Source: Clostridium luticellarii
Lineage (GTDB): Bacteria > Bacillota > Clostridia > Clostridiales > Clostridiaceae
Length of the DNA stretch: 64,000 nucleotides
Assembly: GCF_002995845.1 (NCBI RefSeq)
Contig: NZ_PVXP01000003.1
Coordinates: 79,645-143,644 of the forward strand
Reading direction: 5' to 3'
Positions 45,745-54,982 of the stretch are shown piece by piece. Position numbers and translations under genes: made by a program. A model generated the notes under the pieces. It made no database searches. It was not told where the DNA came from and was given only the letters and a program-made list of their open reading frames with translations. Positions within the stretch are counted from its first letter, which is position 1, and each line of letters begins with the position of its first letter.

Positions 45745-46884
45745 CTAGTTTTCAAAAGAACCGCGTCCCCAGCTTTTTATGGATGCTTTTACATTTACAT
45801 CTATACTGGAATTGAGCACTTCACTGTTCCAATCAGTATTGCTCCACCTTCCATATCTGGCTGCAGCATACTGTCCAAGTCCTATGCAGTCCATTTTATA
45901 TTCATTTTTCATTTTATTTATAATCGAGTAGCAATTCTTGCGTACTTTTTCTTCAATTTTCTTTTCAAAGGCCCTTTTAACGTCTTTATTTTTTGAGAGA
46001 TCCTTGAAATAGGTGTTTGTAACTATATCTCCCTTTAATCTTAAATCTATTGTAAAATGAAGTTTTCCATCAATTTTATCTACATGGACTTTTCTTGACG
46101 AATCCGCATAGAAATCCGAATAATTTTTTGAAGTCTTTTGCAGGCTTACAATTCCGCGTCCTTTGTCATTTCCCATCAAGTTAATCCACTTGCTGTCATC
46201 AAAATCTGATCTTGCCACCATACGTTCATCTTTAAACAAGGCCATCCCCGATACCTTTATACCATCATTGCCTATCTCAATATATGGTATCACAGGATTA
46301 ACACCTTCGACATGGAGAGAAGAATATACATTTGTTATCTTTGTATCCTTTGGGAAAAAAGCGTAATTGAATTCATTTTTCAGAAGTCCCTCTATAAAAT
46401 CGGAAGAACTTGGATAGCCCTTTACTTTATAGGAGAGCATATCTCTTGCCCTGCCTTTACATATTACAAAATAACCTGTATCATTTAACTGGGGATTTCT
46501 GAATAATATGTCCATTACAGTTCCTATCCCATAAACAGCATTGCTTTCACTTACTACATATACCTTCTCAAATCCCAGTATGCTCTTTTTGTCCGATACG
46601 GATTGTCTGTTCTCTCTTGTTGCACCTAAAGTTCTTGCAACACCATCCCTTATTGTACTGCTTATCCTGGTATTCTCACTGCTTTCACCGGATTCGTCGA
46701 ATACATAGGCAGACAAAGGCACACTGTATTCTATTGAATTGTCACTTCTGCATCTAATATCATTACCTACCCCCGCTACTATTTCCAGATTTTCAATTGA
46801 ATCCGTACTTTCCATTCCCGTTATAAAAAACGAAAATATCATAATCATCAGCGGTATTATAATTAAAAATTTATTCTTTTTCAT
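45745..46884 (-). CDS. gerC: Ger(x)C family spore germination protein, without lipobox Cys
   Basis: GerC-type proteins are lipoproteins of the germinant receptor. The 379-residue length, the N-terminal SIENLEIVAGVGNDI and the C-terminal Ger(x)C domain are clear. The expected lipobox TGC is TGM here (FFITGMESTDSIENLE), so lipid attachment at the usual position is not possible. The start overlaps the end of gerB by 14 bases. Confidence 0.9.
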   Translation of the reverse strand: MKKNKFLIIIPLMIMIFSFFITGMESTDSIENLEIVAGVGNDIRCRSDNSIEYSVPLSAYVFDESGESSENTRISSTIRDGVARTLGATRENRQSVSDKKSILGFEKVYVVSESNAVYGIGTVMDILFRNPQLNDTGYFVICKGRARDMLSYKVKGYPSSSDFIEGLLKNEFNYAFFPKDTKITNVYSSLHVEGVNPVIPYIEIGNDGIKVSGMALFKDERMVARSDFDDSKWINLMGNDKGRGIVSLQKTSKNYSDFYADSSRKVHVDKIDGKLHFTIDLRLKGDIVTNTYFKDLSKNKDVKRAFEKKIEEKVRKNCYSIINKMKNEYKMDCIGLGQYAAARYGRWSNTDWNSEVLNSSIDVNVKASIKSWGRGSFEN

Positions 46885-47965
46885 TTAGACCATCCTTCTT
46901 TATAAGTGCCATACAGCATATTGTAGTCAGGTAGGCTATATTGAACAAAGTATATTTGGGAATTGCGAATTTTAAGAAAGCTCTCCGGGCTTCTTCATTT
47001 ATGTAAGTAGAAGCTATTGCTGTCATAAGGGGGTACATGACCAGGGACAGTTTCTTTATTGAAAACTTTTTAAGCAGATCCTGCAGGACAAATACCGAGG
47101 CAAAATAATTGTTGGAGATAGTTTTGAAATTTATTATACTCCACATAAACATGAATACAAATCTGAAATTATTTATTATAGGCACTTCAATGGATTTGGT
47201 GGCCAGGAGCATTGCCCAGTAGGACTTTTTTATAAGGTCTATTCCACAGTAGTATATTGTCAAAAAAGTTGTAGATGCGTACAAAACTATTAGAAATAAT
47301 GCTCCTTTTAACGCATAGCTCTTAAAATTTTTCCTGTCACTCAGCAGGGGGTATAGTAAAAAAATTATCTCCACTCCTCCATAGGAAAAACAGGATTCAG
47401 TGCTGGCCCTGAGCAGAGATTTAATATCAACTCCAAACAGTGGAAGAACATTTATGAGTTTTCCCTTGGCCAATGAAGCAATTGCGGGGAGGGAAACAAT
47501 TACAGTACATACAAAGATCACTTCATTTATATTTGCCATGGGTTTTAGTCCGCTGCAGCTGGACACTGCTCCCAGAAACACTATGAATATAAGCAGCTTT
47601 ACAGGTGGCATAAAATACATTATAAAAGTCGTCAGAAGGATGGTCAGTCCAGATGCAACAGCTGTGGTGTACAGTACAAAATTGAACATAAAAATCAGAT
47701 TTAAAAAATTTCCGAGAAAGGTTCCGAAAAATTTTCTGCTCAACTGCAATATGTTTTTATCCGGAAACCTCTTCTGCAGTATGCTGGCTATACATACCAG
47801 GTATAATGGATAAATCCCGCCAATAATAACTGAAATCCAGCCGCTTTGCCTGGCAATTTCAGCTACCTGGTTTGGAAGGTTTATAAGTCCTACACCTACA
47901 GCAGCGCCTGTTAAAATACAAAACAATTGATATGAAGTTATTTTACTTTCCAGGCTGTTCTGCAT
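46871..47965 (-). CDS. gerB: Spore germination permease GerB
   Basis: This is the amino-acid-permease-like subunit of a germinant receptor, about 364 residues with ten spans (ITSYQLFCILTGAAVGVGLI at the start, then LPNQVAEIARQSGWISVIIG). The ATG at 47965 overlaps the gerA TGA stop by one base (TGATG) and has GGGGGAAACATT before it. The operon order gerA-gerB-gerC is standard. Confidence 0.93.
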   Translation of the reverse strand: MQNSLESKITSYQLFCILTGAAVGVGLINLPNQVAEIARQSGWISVIIGGIYPLYLVCIASILQKRFPDKNILQLSRKFFGTFLGNFLNLIFMFNFVLYTTAVASGLTILLTTFIMYFMPPVKLLIFIVFLGAVSSCSGLKPMANINEVIFVCTVIVSLPAIASLAKGKLINVLPLFGVDIKSLLRASTESCFSYGGVEIIFLLYPLLSDRKNFKSYALKGALFLIVLYASTTFLTIYYCGIDLIKKSYWAMLLATKSIEVPIINNFRFVFMFMWSIINFKTISNNYFASVFVLQDLLKKFSIKKLSLVMYPLMTAIASTYINEEARRAFLKFAIPKYTLFNIAYLTTICCMALIKKDGLNEKE

Positions 47966-49446
47966 CAATGTTTCCCCCTAAATTTTTTCATGAAATCTCC
48001 CTGCCTGATCTTGTTTTTATTCGGTATAGCCTCTGGTCTCCTGTCCATATTCCACAGCTGGGCTCTGATGAATATATCCTTTAAATCATTCCTTTTAAGA
48101 GAAAGATAACGTACTCCGAAACTGTCCATTGAAAACAGATGCAGTAAAATCAGATACCATCCCGCGGCAATACCTACAACTCCAAATATATCCGCAAGTA
48201 TTATCATGGGAAATCTCACTATACGTATAGAAAGTGACATATCATAGTTGGGAATTACAAAGGTCCCAATTACAGCTGTTCCAACCACTACAAGGGTAGC
48301 GGGACTTACCAGCCGAGCCCTTAATGCAGCATCACCAATTATGAATCCACCCACCAGGCTGAGGGTCTGACCTATTTTACCAGGAAGTCTCAGTCCTCCT
48401 TCCCTTAAAAACTCCACTACCATATCCATGGACAATATTTCAATCAGCGGAGTCAGTAAAAGTCCTTTTCGCGTGGCTACCAAAGGAAGAAGAAACTTTA
48501 TGGGTATAAGCTCTGCATTAAACTTTATGAAAGACAAATAGGCCGCAGGAAGAGTTATGACTAAAAAAACTGCAATCAGCCTCAAAATTCTAATCATGGA
48601 AGACAAAATACTTCTTTCATAATAATCCTCTATGGCCTGAAAAAATTCTGTAAACAGTGCAGGTGCCACAAGTGCATAGGGTGTACCCTGACACAATATT
48701 ACAGCTCTCCCCTCACTTAGATCATTTATGACTATATCAGGTCTCTCAGTGGCAAAGCACTGTGGAAACAATGCATAAGGATGGCTTTCTATGTATTGTT
48801 CTATAACACCTGCCCCTGTTATTGAATCTACGTTTATAACAGACAACCTGTCCCGTATGTTTTTCATAACCTTATCATCTGCAATGCTGTTTATATACAT
48901 CAGTTTTACGTCCGTCTGAGTATATTTTCCCAGAGTAAAATTTTCAATAGTGAGATCCGGATGTTTTATCATCCTCCTAATCATGCTCATATTCGTTTCC
49001 AGATTTTCAACAAATCCTTCTCTTGAGCCTCTTACTGCGTACTCATTCAGCGGCTCTGATATCTGTCTGTACTTTCCGTCCTTTGTATCTACTATTACAA
49101 ATTGGCTTATATGTTCTATAATCAGTACAGTATATCCCCTTTTCAAGGCAAATACAGCTTTGTTGACATCTCTTTCTATAGATGTACTGCTTGAAGTTAT
49201 ATACCTTTTACATATTATGGTGCATATATCAGATGAAAGACTTATTTTGTCATTTGTGCAAAGCATAAGAGGCTTTAATATATTTGAATTTATAGATTCT
49301 CTGTCAGCAAGAGAATTTACATAGAGAAGTACTGCCTGAATCGGAGATTTATCCCCTATTTCAAAAAATCTTTTTATAATTGTATCCGTATTTCCAAGCC
49401 CATCGATAATTTTTTGTATGTTGCTGTTTATGCTGAAATTATCCAT
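47965..49446 (-). CDS. gerA: Spore germination protein GerA
   Basis: This is the A subunit of a germinant receptor, with a cytoplasmic N-terminal domain (about residues 1-290), several membrane spans, and the family motif LRLPGKIGQTLSLVGGFIIG followed by GDAALRARLVSPATLVVVG. The ATG at 49446 follows GGTGGGTGATATTT. The germinant is unknown. Confidence 0.94.
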   Translation of the reverse strand: MDNFSINSNIQKIIDGLGNTDTIIKRFFEIGDKSPIQAVLLYVNSLADRESINSNILKPLMLCTNDKISLSSDICTIICKRYITSSSTSIERDVNKAVFALKRGYTVLIIEHISQFVIVDTKDGKYRQISEPLNEYAVRGSREGFVENLETNMSMIRRMIKHPDLTIENFTLGKYTQTDVKLMYINSIADDKVMKNIRDRLSVINVDSITGAGVIEQYIESHPYALFPQCFATERPDIVINDLSEGRAVILCQGTPYALVAPALFTEFFQAIEDYYERSILSSMIRILRLIAVFLVITLPAAYLSFIKFNAELIPIKFLLPLVATRKGLLLTPLIEILSMDMVVEFLREGGLRLPGKIGQTLSLVGGFIIGDAALRARLVSPATLVVVGTAVIGTFVIPNYDMSLSIRIVRFPMIILADIFGVVGIAAGWYLILLHLFSMDSFGVRYLSLKRNDLKDIFIRAQLWNMDRRPEAIPNKNKIRQGDFMKKFRGKH

Positions 49447-49499
49447 AAATATCACCCACCCATGTTAGTTTTAGCTTGTTTTAGAGAAATTATGCTCCA

Positions 49500-49541
49500 A
49501 TATAAAAACCAGAGTACCTTAAATTCTGGGTACTCTGGTTA
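49500..49541 (-). terminator. Terminator of the aminotransferase operon
   Basis: On the minus strand AACCAGAGTACC and GGTACTCTGGTT form a 12-base stem followed by TTTATATT. It separates the aminotransferase from gerA. Confidence 0.85.
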
Positions 49542-49623
49542 CAAATTCATATATGATATTTGAAATAATTTATACTCTCAAAAGGACATAACCTTAAGAT
49601 ACAACATATTCCGCTGCAGCTAT

Positions 49624-50781
49624 TTAATAAGCCTTCTTAATATACTCACCAATTCTTCTTACCGCTTCTTTCAAATTTTCATCTGAATTAGCAAATACCA
49701 GGCGCAAATAACCCTCTCCCATCTTGCCAAAGGCAGAACCCGGAACCACCACTACTTTAGCTCCTCTTACCAGTTCTTCTGCAAACTTAACTGAAGTTTT
49801 GCCAAAGGATTTTATATTGGGAAAAGCATAAAAGCTTCCGGGAGATTTTTTACAGGTTATACCTGGAATGCTGTTCAATCCATCTATTAGAATATCACGT
49901 CGGCGTGCATAATCTCCAACCATTTTCTCCACTGCTGCCTGTGGTCCAGTTAAAGCTTCTACTGCCGCCTTTTGTATGAATGTAGGAACACAGGAAACAA
50001 CCCCTTCCTGCAATTTAGGCATATTTGATATTATATTTTTATCTGCAACTATGTATCCAAGCCTCCAGCCTGTCATTGCATATGACTTAGAAAAACTGTC
50101 AATTACCATAACTCTATTGCGGACTTCCGGAATTTGAGCCATGCTGAAGCTCCTACAACCATCATAAACAATCCTATTATACACTTCATCAGAGTATACC
50201 AACAAATCATATTTTTCAGCTATTTCAGCTATTGCCTCTATATCCGGCTTATTTAACACCGAACCAAGAGGATTACTTGGGGAATTAAGCAAAATCGCCT
50301 TAGTTCTCGGTGTTACTGCCTTTTCAATATCTTTGGCATCTATTTTAAAATCATTTTCTTCATAAGCTGGAACAGCTACAGGTTTTCCCCCTACCATCAT
50401 TACTTGTCCCACATAATTGGAGAAACCGGGATCCGGGATGATGACTTCATCACCAGGATTTATGGTTGTAAGCAGGCTTAACGCCAGCGCTTCCAATCCA
50501 CCTACTGTTATCATTACATTTTCAGAAGTATATTCTTTTGAATACTTTTTATAGTAATCAGCTATTGCTTCACGCAGCTCGTACAAACCTGCATTTGGGC
50601 AATAATGAGTATATCCTTCATCGATGGCCCTTTTGGCTGCTTCCTTAATATTAGCAGGAGTATCGAAATTTGGTTCTCCAAGAGTAAGTTTAATTACATC
50701 ATCATATTGTTCTGCCAGATCAAACATCCGCCTAATTCCTGAGGCAGGATAATCCACGGCTAGTTTTGATAAATATCCCAT
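49624..50781 (-). CDS. Class I/II PLP aminotransferase
   Basis: This is a 385-residue fold-type I aminotransferase of the aspartate aminotransferase/PatA kind. The Schiff-base lysine is in DSFSKSYAMTGWRLGY, with NSPSNPLGSV and SDEVYNRIVYDG as further family motifs and RLVFANSDENL near the end. Substrate is unknown. The gene lies 37 bases after a D-2-hydroxyacid dehydrogenase, which suggests that the two interconvert an amino acid and its hydroxy acid through the keto acid. Confidence 0.9.
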   Translation of the reverse strand: MGYLSKLAVDYPASGIRRMFDLAEQYDDVIKLTLGEPNFDTPANIKEAAKRAIDEGYTHYCPNAGLYELREAIADYYKKYSKEYTSENVMITVGGLEALALSLLTTINPGDEVIIPDPGFSNYVGQVMMVGGKPVAVPAYEENDFKIDAKDIEKAVTPRTKAILLNSPSNPLGSVLNKPDIEAIAEIAEKYDLLVYSDEVYNRIVYDGCRSFSMAQIPEVRNRVMVIDSFSKSYAMTGWRLGYIVADKNIISNMPKLQEGVVSCVPTFIQKAAVEALTGPQAAVEKMVGDYARRRDILIDGLNSIPGITCKKSPGSFYAFPNIKSFGKTSVKFAEELVRGAKVVVVPGSAFGKMGEGYLRLVFANSDENLKEAVRRIGEYIKKAY

Positions 50782-50818
50782 TTAAAAAATCTCCTTTGTT
50801 TTAAAACATCAAGTGATA

Positions 50819-51799
50819 TTATACAATCCTCCAGTCTATTTTTTCTTTTTTCATATACTGACAGCACGCTGCAACCGAATTTTCCACCATATCATGAACT
50901 GCCTGATCCGTATAAAATGCCGTATGGGGTGTTATAATAGCATTGGAAAAGCTCTCCAATATAATTGCATCATGATCTTCAAGCCTCATATCCTTGTGGT
51001 CAAAGTTATAATATACCGGTTCATTATCTATTACATCCATTCCCACAGCACCAATGATATTTTCTTCAATTCCCTTAATAAGCGCCCTGTTGTCAATCAA
51101 GGATCCTCTGGCTGTGTTGATAATAACCACACCTGGCTTTAGCCTGGACACATTATTCAAATTAATCATATGATGATTTTCTTTTACAGCTGGAACATGA
51201 AAAGTAATAACGTCGCATTTTTCCAGTATCTCATCATAAGAAACATAGCCTGCATATTTTTTTGTCTCTTCATTTTCAAATAAATCATAGGCCAGTATTT
51301 TGCATCCAAAACCCGATATTTCTTTTATGACTGTTCTTCCAATACGTCCGGTTCCCACTACTCCTACCGTCATATTCCGCAGTTCTCTCCCCTGATTGCG
51401 TCCGAGTTCATAATCTTTTACTTCATACCTTTTCATAATATATTTTGCTTTTCTTAAACACATGAGCATAAGCATGACGGCAAAATCTGCAATTGCATTG
51501 GGTGAATACAAAATATGTGCCACCTGCACTCCTATCTTTTTTGCATGATTTAAATCAATATGCTCTACTCCGATTGTTCTCGTTGAAATAAATCCAATGC
51601 CCATTCCTTTAAATTTGTCCATAATCTGATTGTCCAATATTGTGGCCAACATACTGATACAATCATACCCTTCTGCCAGTTTGCAGTTTTCCATAGTTGG
51701 CTGCATTTCACAAAAGCCAATTTCCACACCATATTTTTTACTTATTTGAGGCAATATTATCTGTTCATCCTTCTTACAGCTATACATAAAAATTTTCAT
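50819..51799 (-). CDS. D-2-hydroxyacid dehydrogenase (D-lactate dehydrogenase-like)
   Basis: This is a 326-residue NAD-dependent dehydrogenase reducing a 2-keto acid. The NAD fold has VVGTGRIGRTV; the catalytic Arg is in INTARGSLID, the Glu in DNEPVYY and the His in ITPHTAFYT. Sequence resembles D-lactate dehydrogenase and D-2-hydroxyisocaproate dehydrogenase. The ATG follows GAAGGAATAAATGACAG. It forms an operon with the aminotransferase. Confidence 0.9.
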   Translation of the reverse strand: MKIFMYSCKKDEQIILPQISKKYGVEIGFCEMQPTMENCKLAEGYDCISMLATILDNQIMDKFKGMGIGFISTRTIGVEHIDLNHAKKIGVQVAHILYSPNAIADFAVMLMLMCLRKAKYIMKRYEVKDYELGRNQGRELRNMTVGVVGTGRIGRTVIKEISGFGCKILAYDLFENEETKKYAGYVSYDEILEKCDVITFHVPAVKENHHMINLNNVSRLKPGVVIINTARGSLIDNRALIKGIEENIIGAVGMDVIDNEPVYYNFDHKDMRLEDHDAIILESFSNAIITPHTAFYTDQAVHDMVENSVAACCQYMKKEKIDWRIV

Positions 51800-51910
51800 C
51801 TGTCATTTATTCCTTCCTATTTATTCAATTCCATAATCTATAGTTCACAATGCATAATTAATCAACCGCCCTGTTGCTTATTTTATTATATTATATATTA
51901 TAATTACAAA

Positions 51911-52075
51911 ATATCAAGCATATAATAATATATAGTCATAGATATAATTAGTAAACTACAAAAAAGTTCAGCCCATTAAGGTAATTCCTATCACCTACAC
52001 AGCAATACTTATTACAATAAAAAGAGGTGGTGTTTTACCGCCTCTTTTAACATACTCATATTGATTGAGTTTTTT
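51911..52075 (+). mobile_element. Deleted satellite of the Rpn-type nuclease element
   Basis: The first 66 bases match the region just upstream of the Rpn nuclease start (53543-53608), including the ATATCAA...TAATATATA and GTTCA.CCCAT parts. The last part matches that gene's 3' hairpin and flank (54483-54553). The whole coding region is missing between them, leaving only about 40 unrelated bases. It fills much of the cobT to dehydrogenase gap (51800-52111). Confidence 0.6.
52018..52050. terminator. Terminator after cobT
   Basis: AAAAGAGGTGGT and ACCGCCTCTTTT pair around GTTTT, with one G-U position. The minus-strand tail TTTTTATTG makes it a terminator for cobT. The same hairpin occurs after the Rpn nuclease at 54487. 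Confidence 0.75.
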
Positions 52076-52111
52076 CGGCATCTCCGCTTTCAGTACGTTT
52101 AGAGCCTATGC

Positions 52112-53188
52112 CTACGCCTTAATACCTTTGCGGTACTCATTATCCATATTCACCTCTTCAAAGGTGCTCATGTTATTGATGACAGCCATAGCATTGCCCA
52201 CGATTCCCATGGCAATCGGGCAGCCAGTGCCCTCTCCAAGACGCATACCGAGATTCAGCATCGGTTTTAATTCCATTTCCTCTGCCGCAAGCCTGTAAGC
52301 AGGCTCTTCAGAAATATGGGAGGGAATCATAAATTCCTTTGTAAGAGGATTGAATTTATATGCCAGCAATGCTGCAGCGATTGAAATCACGCCATCAATA
52401 ATCACCGGTTTGCGGTAATATGCCGCGCCTATGTACAATCCCGTCATTGCCGCAATGTCAAGGCCGCCCACCTTGGAAAGAATATCTACAATATCATCTG
52501 CATCGGGTTTATGCATAGCAAGTGCTGCGGTAATCACCCGCTTTTTATTTTCAAAAGCTTCATTACTCAGTCCCCCGCCTCTTCCAACGGCTTTTTCGGC
52601 ATCATTTATTCCAAGCGCCGCCATGATACAGGCTGCCGCAGTGGATGTGTTGCCCATGCCAACCTCGCCGGCTCCGATGATATCGTAGCTTTCACTGAAT
52701 GCAGTTTTTGCGAATTCAAAACCCACTTCTATTGCTTTTAAAGCAATCTCACGGCTCATAGACTTCTCTTTGTAAAAATCGTTAGTGCCGTCTGGCATAA
52801 GTCTTCTGTTATAAATATGGGGATCTTCAATTTCACCGATAATTCCCATATCAACAAGCCGAAGGTCCACGTGGTTATACTCGCAAAGAACATTGATCCC
52901 GCATTTTTTCTCTGAAGCATAACCACGCATTAAAAAGTTTGTAAAATATTGCGGGGCTGCAGTCACACCTTCCGCATAGATGCCATTATCCGCCCCGAAC
53001 ACAAAATGCACTTTTTTCTCTATGCTGCTTTTTACTTTGCCTGTAATGCCCGCCATCCGAATGCTGATGCTTTCAAGCACACCTAAACTGCCAGCCGGTT
53101 TTACGAGACTGTCCTGCAAATTGCGGGCACACTCGGCCGCCTCCGTATTTAATCCTGTAATTTTTTTTGAAATTTCTTTAAGTATCAT
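52112..53188 (-). CDS. cobT: Nicotinate-nucleotide-dimethylbenzimidazole phosphoribosyltransferase CobT
   Basis: CobT activates the lower-ligand base of cobamides by transfer of ribose phosphate from nicotinate mononucleotide. The 358-residue protein shows DSLVKPAGSLGVLESI, GAGEVGMGNTSTAAACIM, VGRGGGLSNEAF and GMRLGEGTGCPIAMGIV, the last with the catalytic Glu. The ATG follows GGGGGCAGTAAA. The G+C content is above that of its neighbours. It stands alone here, apart from cbiZ and the cbi operon. Confidence 0.95.
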   Translation of the reverse strand: MILKEISKKITGLNTEAAECARNLQDSLVKPAGSLGVLESISIRMAGITGKVKSSIEKKVHFVFGADNGIYAEGVTAAPQYFTNFLMRGYASEKKCGINVLCEYNHVDLRLVDMGIIGEIEDPHIYNRRLMPDGTNDFYKEKSMSREIALKAIEVGFEFAKTAFSESYDIIGAGEVGMGNTSTAAACIMAALGINDAEKAVGRGGGLSNEAFENKKRVITAALAMHKPDADDIVDILSKVGGLDIAAMTGLYIGAAYYRKPVIIDGVISIAAALLAYKFNPLTKEFMIPSHISEEPAYRLAAEEMELKPMLNLGMRLGEGTGCPIAMGIVGNAMAVINNMSTFEEVNMDNEYRKGIKA

Positions 53189-53199
53189 TTTACTGCCCC

Positions 53200-53380
53200 C
53201 AATATTTTTAAAGTTTATGATAAACCGTTTTCCCCCAAAAGTCTGGCCGCCGGAGGAAGAACTTCTGAAAACAAGAAAGATATATCTCTGAATCTACTGC
53301 TTCGAAGGCTTCCAATATGATTTTCTATGCTGCATCAAAATCATGTATCCCCGTCAAAGTTTCCACGCCCTTAAGTGTTG
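53200..53380 (-). pseudogene. Possible degraded coding remnant in the cobT leader
   Basis: Between the promoter and cobT one minus-strand frame reads TLKGVETLTGIHDFDAA, a TAG, then KIILEAFEAVDSEIYLS, and another frame offers FSEVLPPAARLLGENGLS. The protein-like composition suggests a decayed gene, but I cannot name a family. Alternatively it is only a structured leader. Otherwise the 53189-53607 gap holds the cobT promoter and the flank of the Rpn nuclease. Confidence 0.3.
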
Positions 53381-53395
53381 GTTATCTCTTTATTT

Positions 53396-53404
53396 ATTAT
53401 AGCA
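53396..53404 (-). promoter_or_regulatory. Extended -10 promoter upstream of cobT
   Basis: The minus strand carries TGCTATAAT, an extended -10 element. A -35 box at the proper spacing is not evident. The cobT leader would be about 200 bases. Confidence 0.4.
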
Positions 53405-53607
53405 GATTCTTATTTATTTGGCATCAAACAGTAGGTACACGTACCCATAAGTTTTTTATCTATAATATCATTTCGAAATAATATTTCAAATGCATCCCTG
53501 CTATTCTAAGGAATACATAACACTATATAAAACTCTTTCAACAATATCAAACATATGATAATATATAATTATAGATATAGCTATTAAACGGCAAAGGAGT
53601 TCAATCC

Positions 53608-54489
53608 ATGGCGGGAAAAACCAAAAACATTGAAGATGCTATAATGAAAAGCATCTTAGACGTTTTCAAAGAAGATGCTCTTAAATTCTTCGGTATAAAA
53701 TCAAAAATAATTACTGCTGCTAGAACTGAGTCAAAAAATCTCCAAATAGACACTTCTTTTATGGACTACACATTTTTATTGGACGATAACTCTTTTTTAC
53801 ACCTTGAGTTTCAAACTACAAACAGGAAAAGTGATCTTTCAAGGTTTCTTGCCTATGATGCAGTTTTATATTATAAAGAAAACAGGCCTGTAAACACAAT
53901 TGTGGTCTATTCTTCTAACGTCAAAAAAGCCGAAACAAATATAAACATAGGATCTATTAAATATTCAGTCAGTGCTTTTTATATGAATGATCTCAATGGT
54001 GATGTAAAATACGAATACTTAAAGCACAAAATACAAGCTGGCGATATTTTAAACAGCGACGATTTATTATCTCTTGTGTTTTTACCTATAATGAACAGTA
54101 CTGAAGATAAAAATGAGAGAATATTAGAATCTATAAAACTGGCTAAAGAAATAAAAAATAAGAAAAACCAAATGAATTGCCTAGCTCTTTTATATGCTTT
54201 TGCTGAAAAGTTTTCAGATGGCAGTAATATGGATAAAATCAAGGAGGTGTTTGGAATGACTGAACTTGGAAGACTATTAAGGGAAGAAGGTAAGGAAGAA
54301 GGTAAGAAAGAGGGTAGAAGAGAAGAACTTATAAGGACATCTACTAAACTGCTGACTAAAAAATTTGGTATTTTACCTGATGATATAAGAACAAAAATAG
54401 AAAATTCTGACACTACCATACTTGAAATAATAGTTGATGAAATACTGGACTTTAAAAAACTTGAAGACATATATAAATATTTAAAATAG
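53608..54489 (+). CDS. Rpn-family PD-(D/E)XK nuclease / putative transposase
   Basis: The 293-residue protein carries a PD-(D/E)XK core (FMDYTFLLDDNSFLHLEFQT, with Asp and ExQ) at about residues 50-75. The C-terminal half has a charged low-complexity linker (REEGKEEGKKEGRREEL) typical of Rpn/YhgA-like recombination-promoting nucleases. The ATG follows AAAGGAG. Its flanks recur without the gene at 51911-52075, which suggests that the unit is or was mobile. Confidence 0.82.
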   Translation: MAGKTKNIEDAIMKSILDVFKEDALKFFGIKSKIITAARTESKNLQIDTSFMDYTFLLDDNSFLHLEFQTTNRKSDLSRFLAYDAVLYYKENRPVNTIVVYSSNVKKAETNINIGSIKYSVSAFYMNDLNGDVKYEYLKHKIQAGDILNSDDLLSLVFLPIMNSTEDKNERILESIKLAKEIKNKKNQMNCLALLYAFAEKFSDGSNMDKIKEVFGMTELGRLLREEGKEEGKKEGRREELIRTSTKLLTKKFGILPDDIRTKIENSDTTILEIIVDEILDFKKLEDIYKYLK

Positions 54490-54515
54490 AGGTGGTGTTG
54501 TTACCGCCTCTTTTA
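54487..54515 (+). terminator. Terminator of the Rpn nuclease gene
   Basis: AGAGGTGGT and ACCGCCTCT pair around GTTGTT, with one G-U position, followed by TTTAATATTCT. The stop codon is at the hairpin base. Confidence 0.8.
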
Positions 54516-54590
54516 ATATTCTCATAATAGGCTGGCACTTCGCTGAATTTTTTATTCTTTCAACTGTCTGGCTGACAGGAACATATCAAT

Positions 54591-54770
54591 TTATGCCCTG
54601 ACATCTATACCATTCCCCAAATTGGGATCTATCGAAACATTCGACATCATCTCAGTCATCTGTGCTGCAGTCCGGTTATTTCCGTCCATAGCCATTTTCA
54701 TAACTGCTATACCTGCATCCTGCTGAACCTTTGACTGATTCATTACAATTGACAGTGCTGCTATATCCAT
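54591..54770 (-). CDS. Small motility-type protein, YjfB-like
   Basis: This 59-residue gene has ATG at 54770 after AAGGAGATGCTTGT. The product starts MDIAALSIVMNQSKVQQDAG and ends DPNLGNGIDVRA, which fits the YjfB-like putative motility family (MDIAALS... start, short helical body and PxLGxxIDxxA-type end). In other Firmicutes these genes are often tied to flagellar regulation. Here it is alone, 37 kb from the flagellar operon. Confidence 0.75.
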   Translation of the reverse strand: MDIAALSIVMNQSKVQQDAGIAVMKMAMDGNNRTAAQMTEMMSNVSIDPNLGNGIDVRA

Positions 54771-54937
54771 ACAAGCATCTCCTTAACAAATATTTTGTTC
54801 ATACATATAAAAATTATCGTGCAATAAATTGCATACTTTAAAAATTTTTATCTAAATTCAAGAATAACTCAATATCAATATACAGCGATAACAGTGGAAA
54901 AATTCAAAAGTAATATTATCAATGTTGTAAATATAAA

Positions 54938-54958
54938 GCTGACAGCCATCGGATAAAT
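54938..54958 (+). repeat. Solo right end of the mini-element family
   Basis: GACAGCCATCGGATAAATT matches the right end and flank of the copy at 30269-30354 (GACAGCTTTCGGATAAATT). No matching left end was found upstream. Confidence 0.35.
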
Positions 54959-54982
54959 TCTTAACCTAAAGGATACTATATT

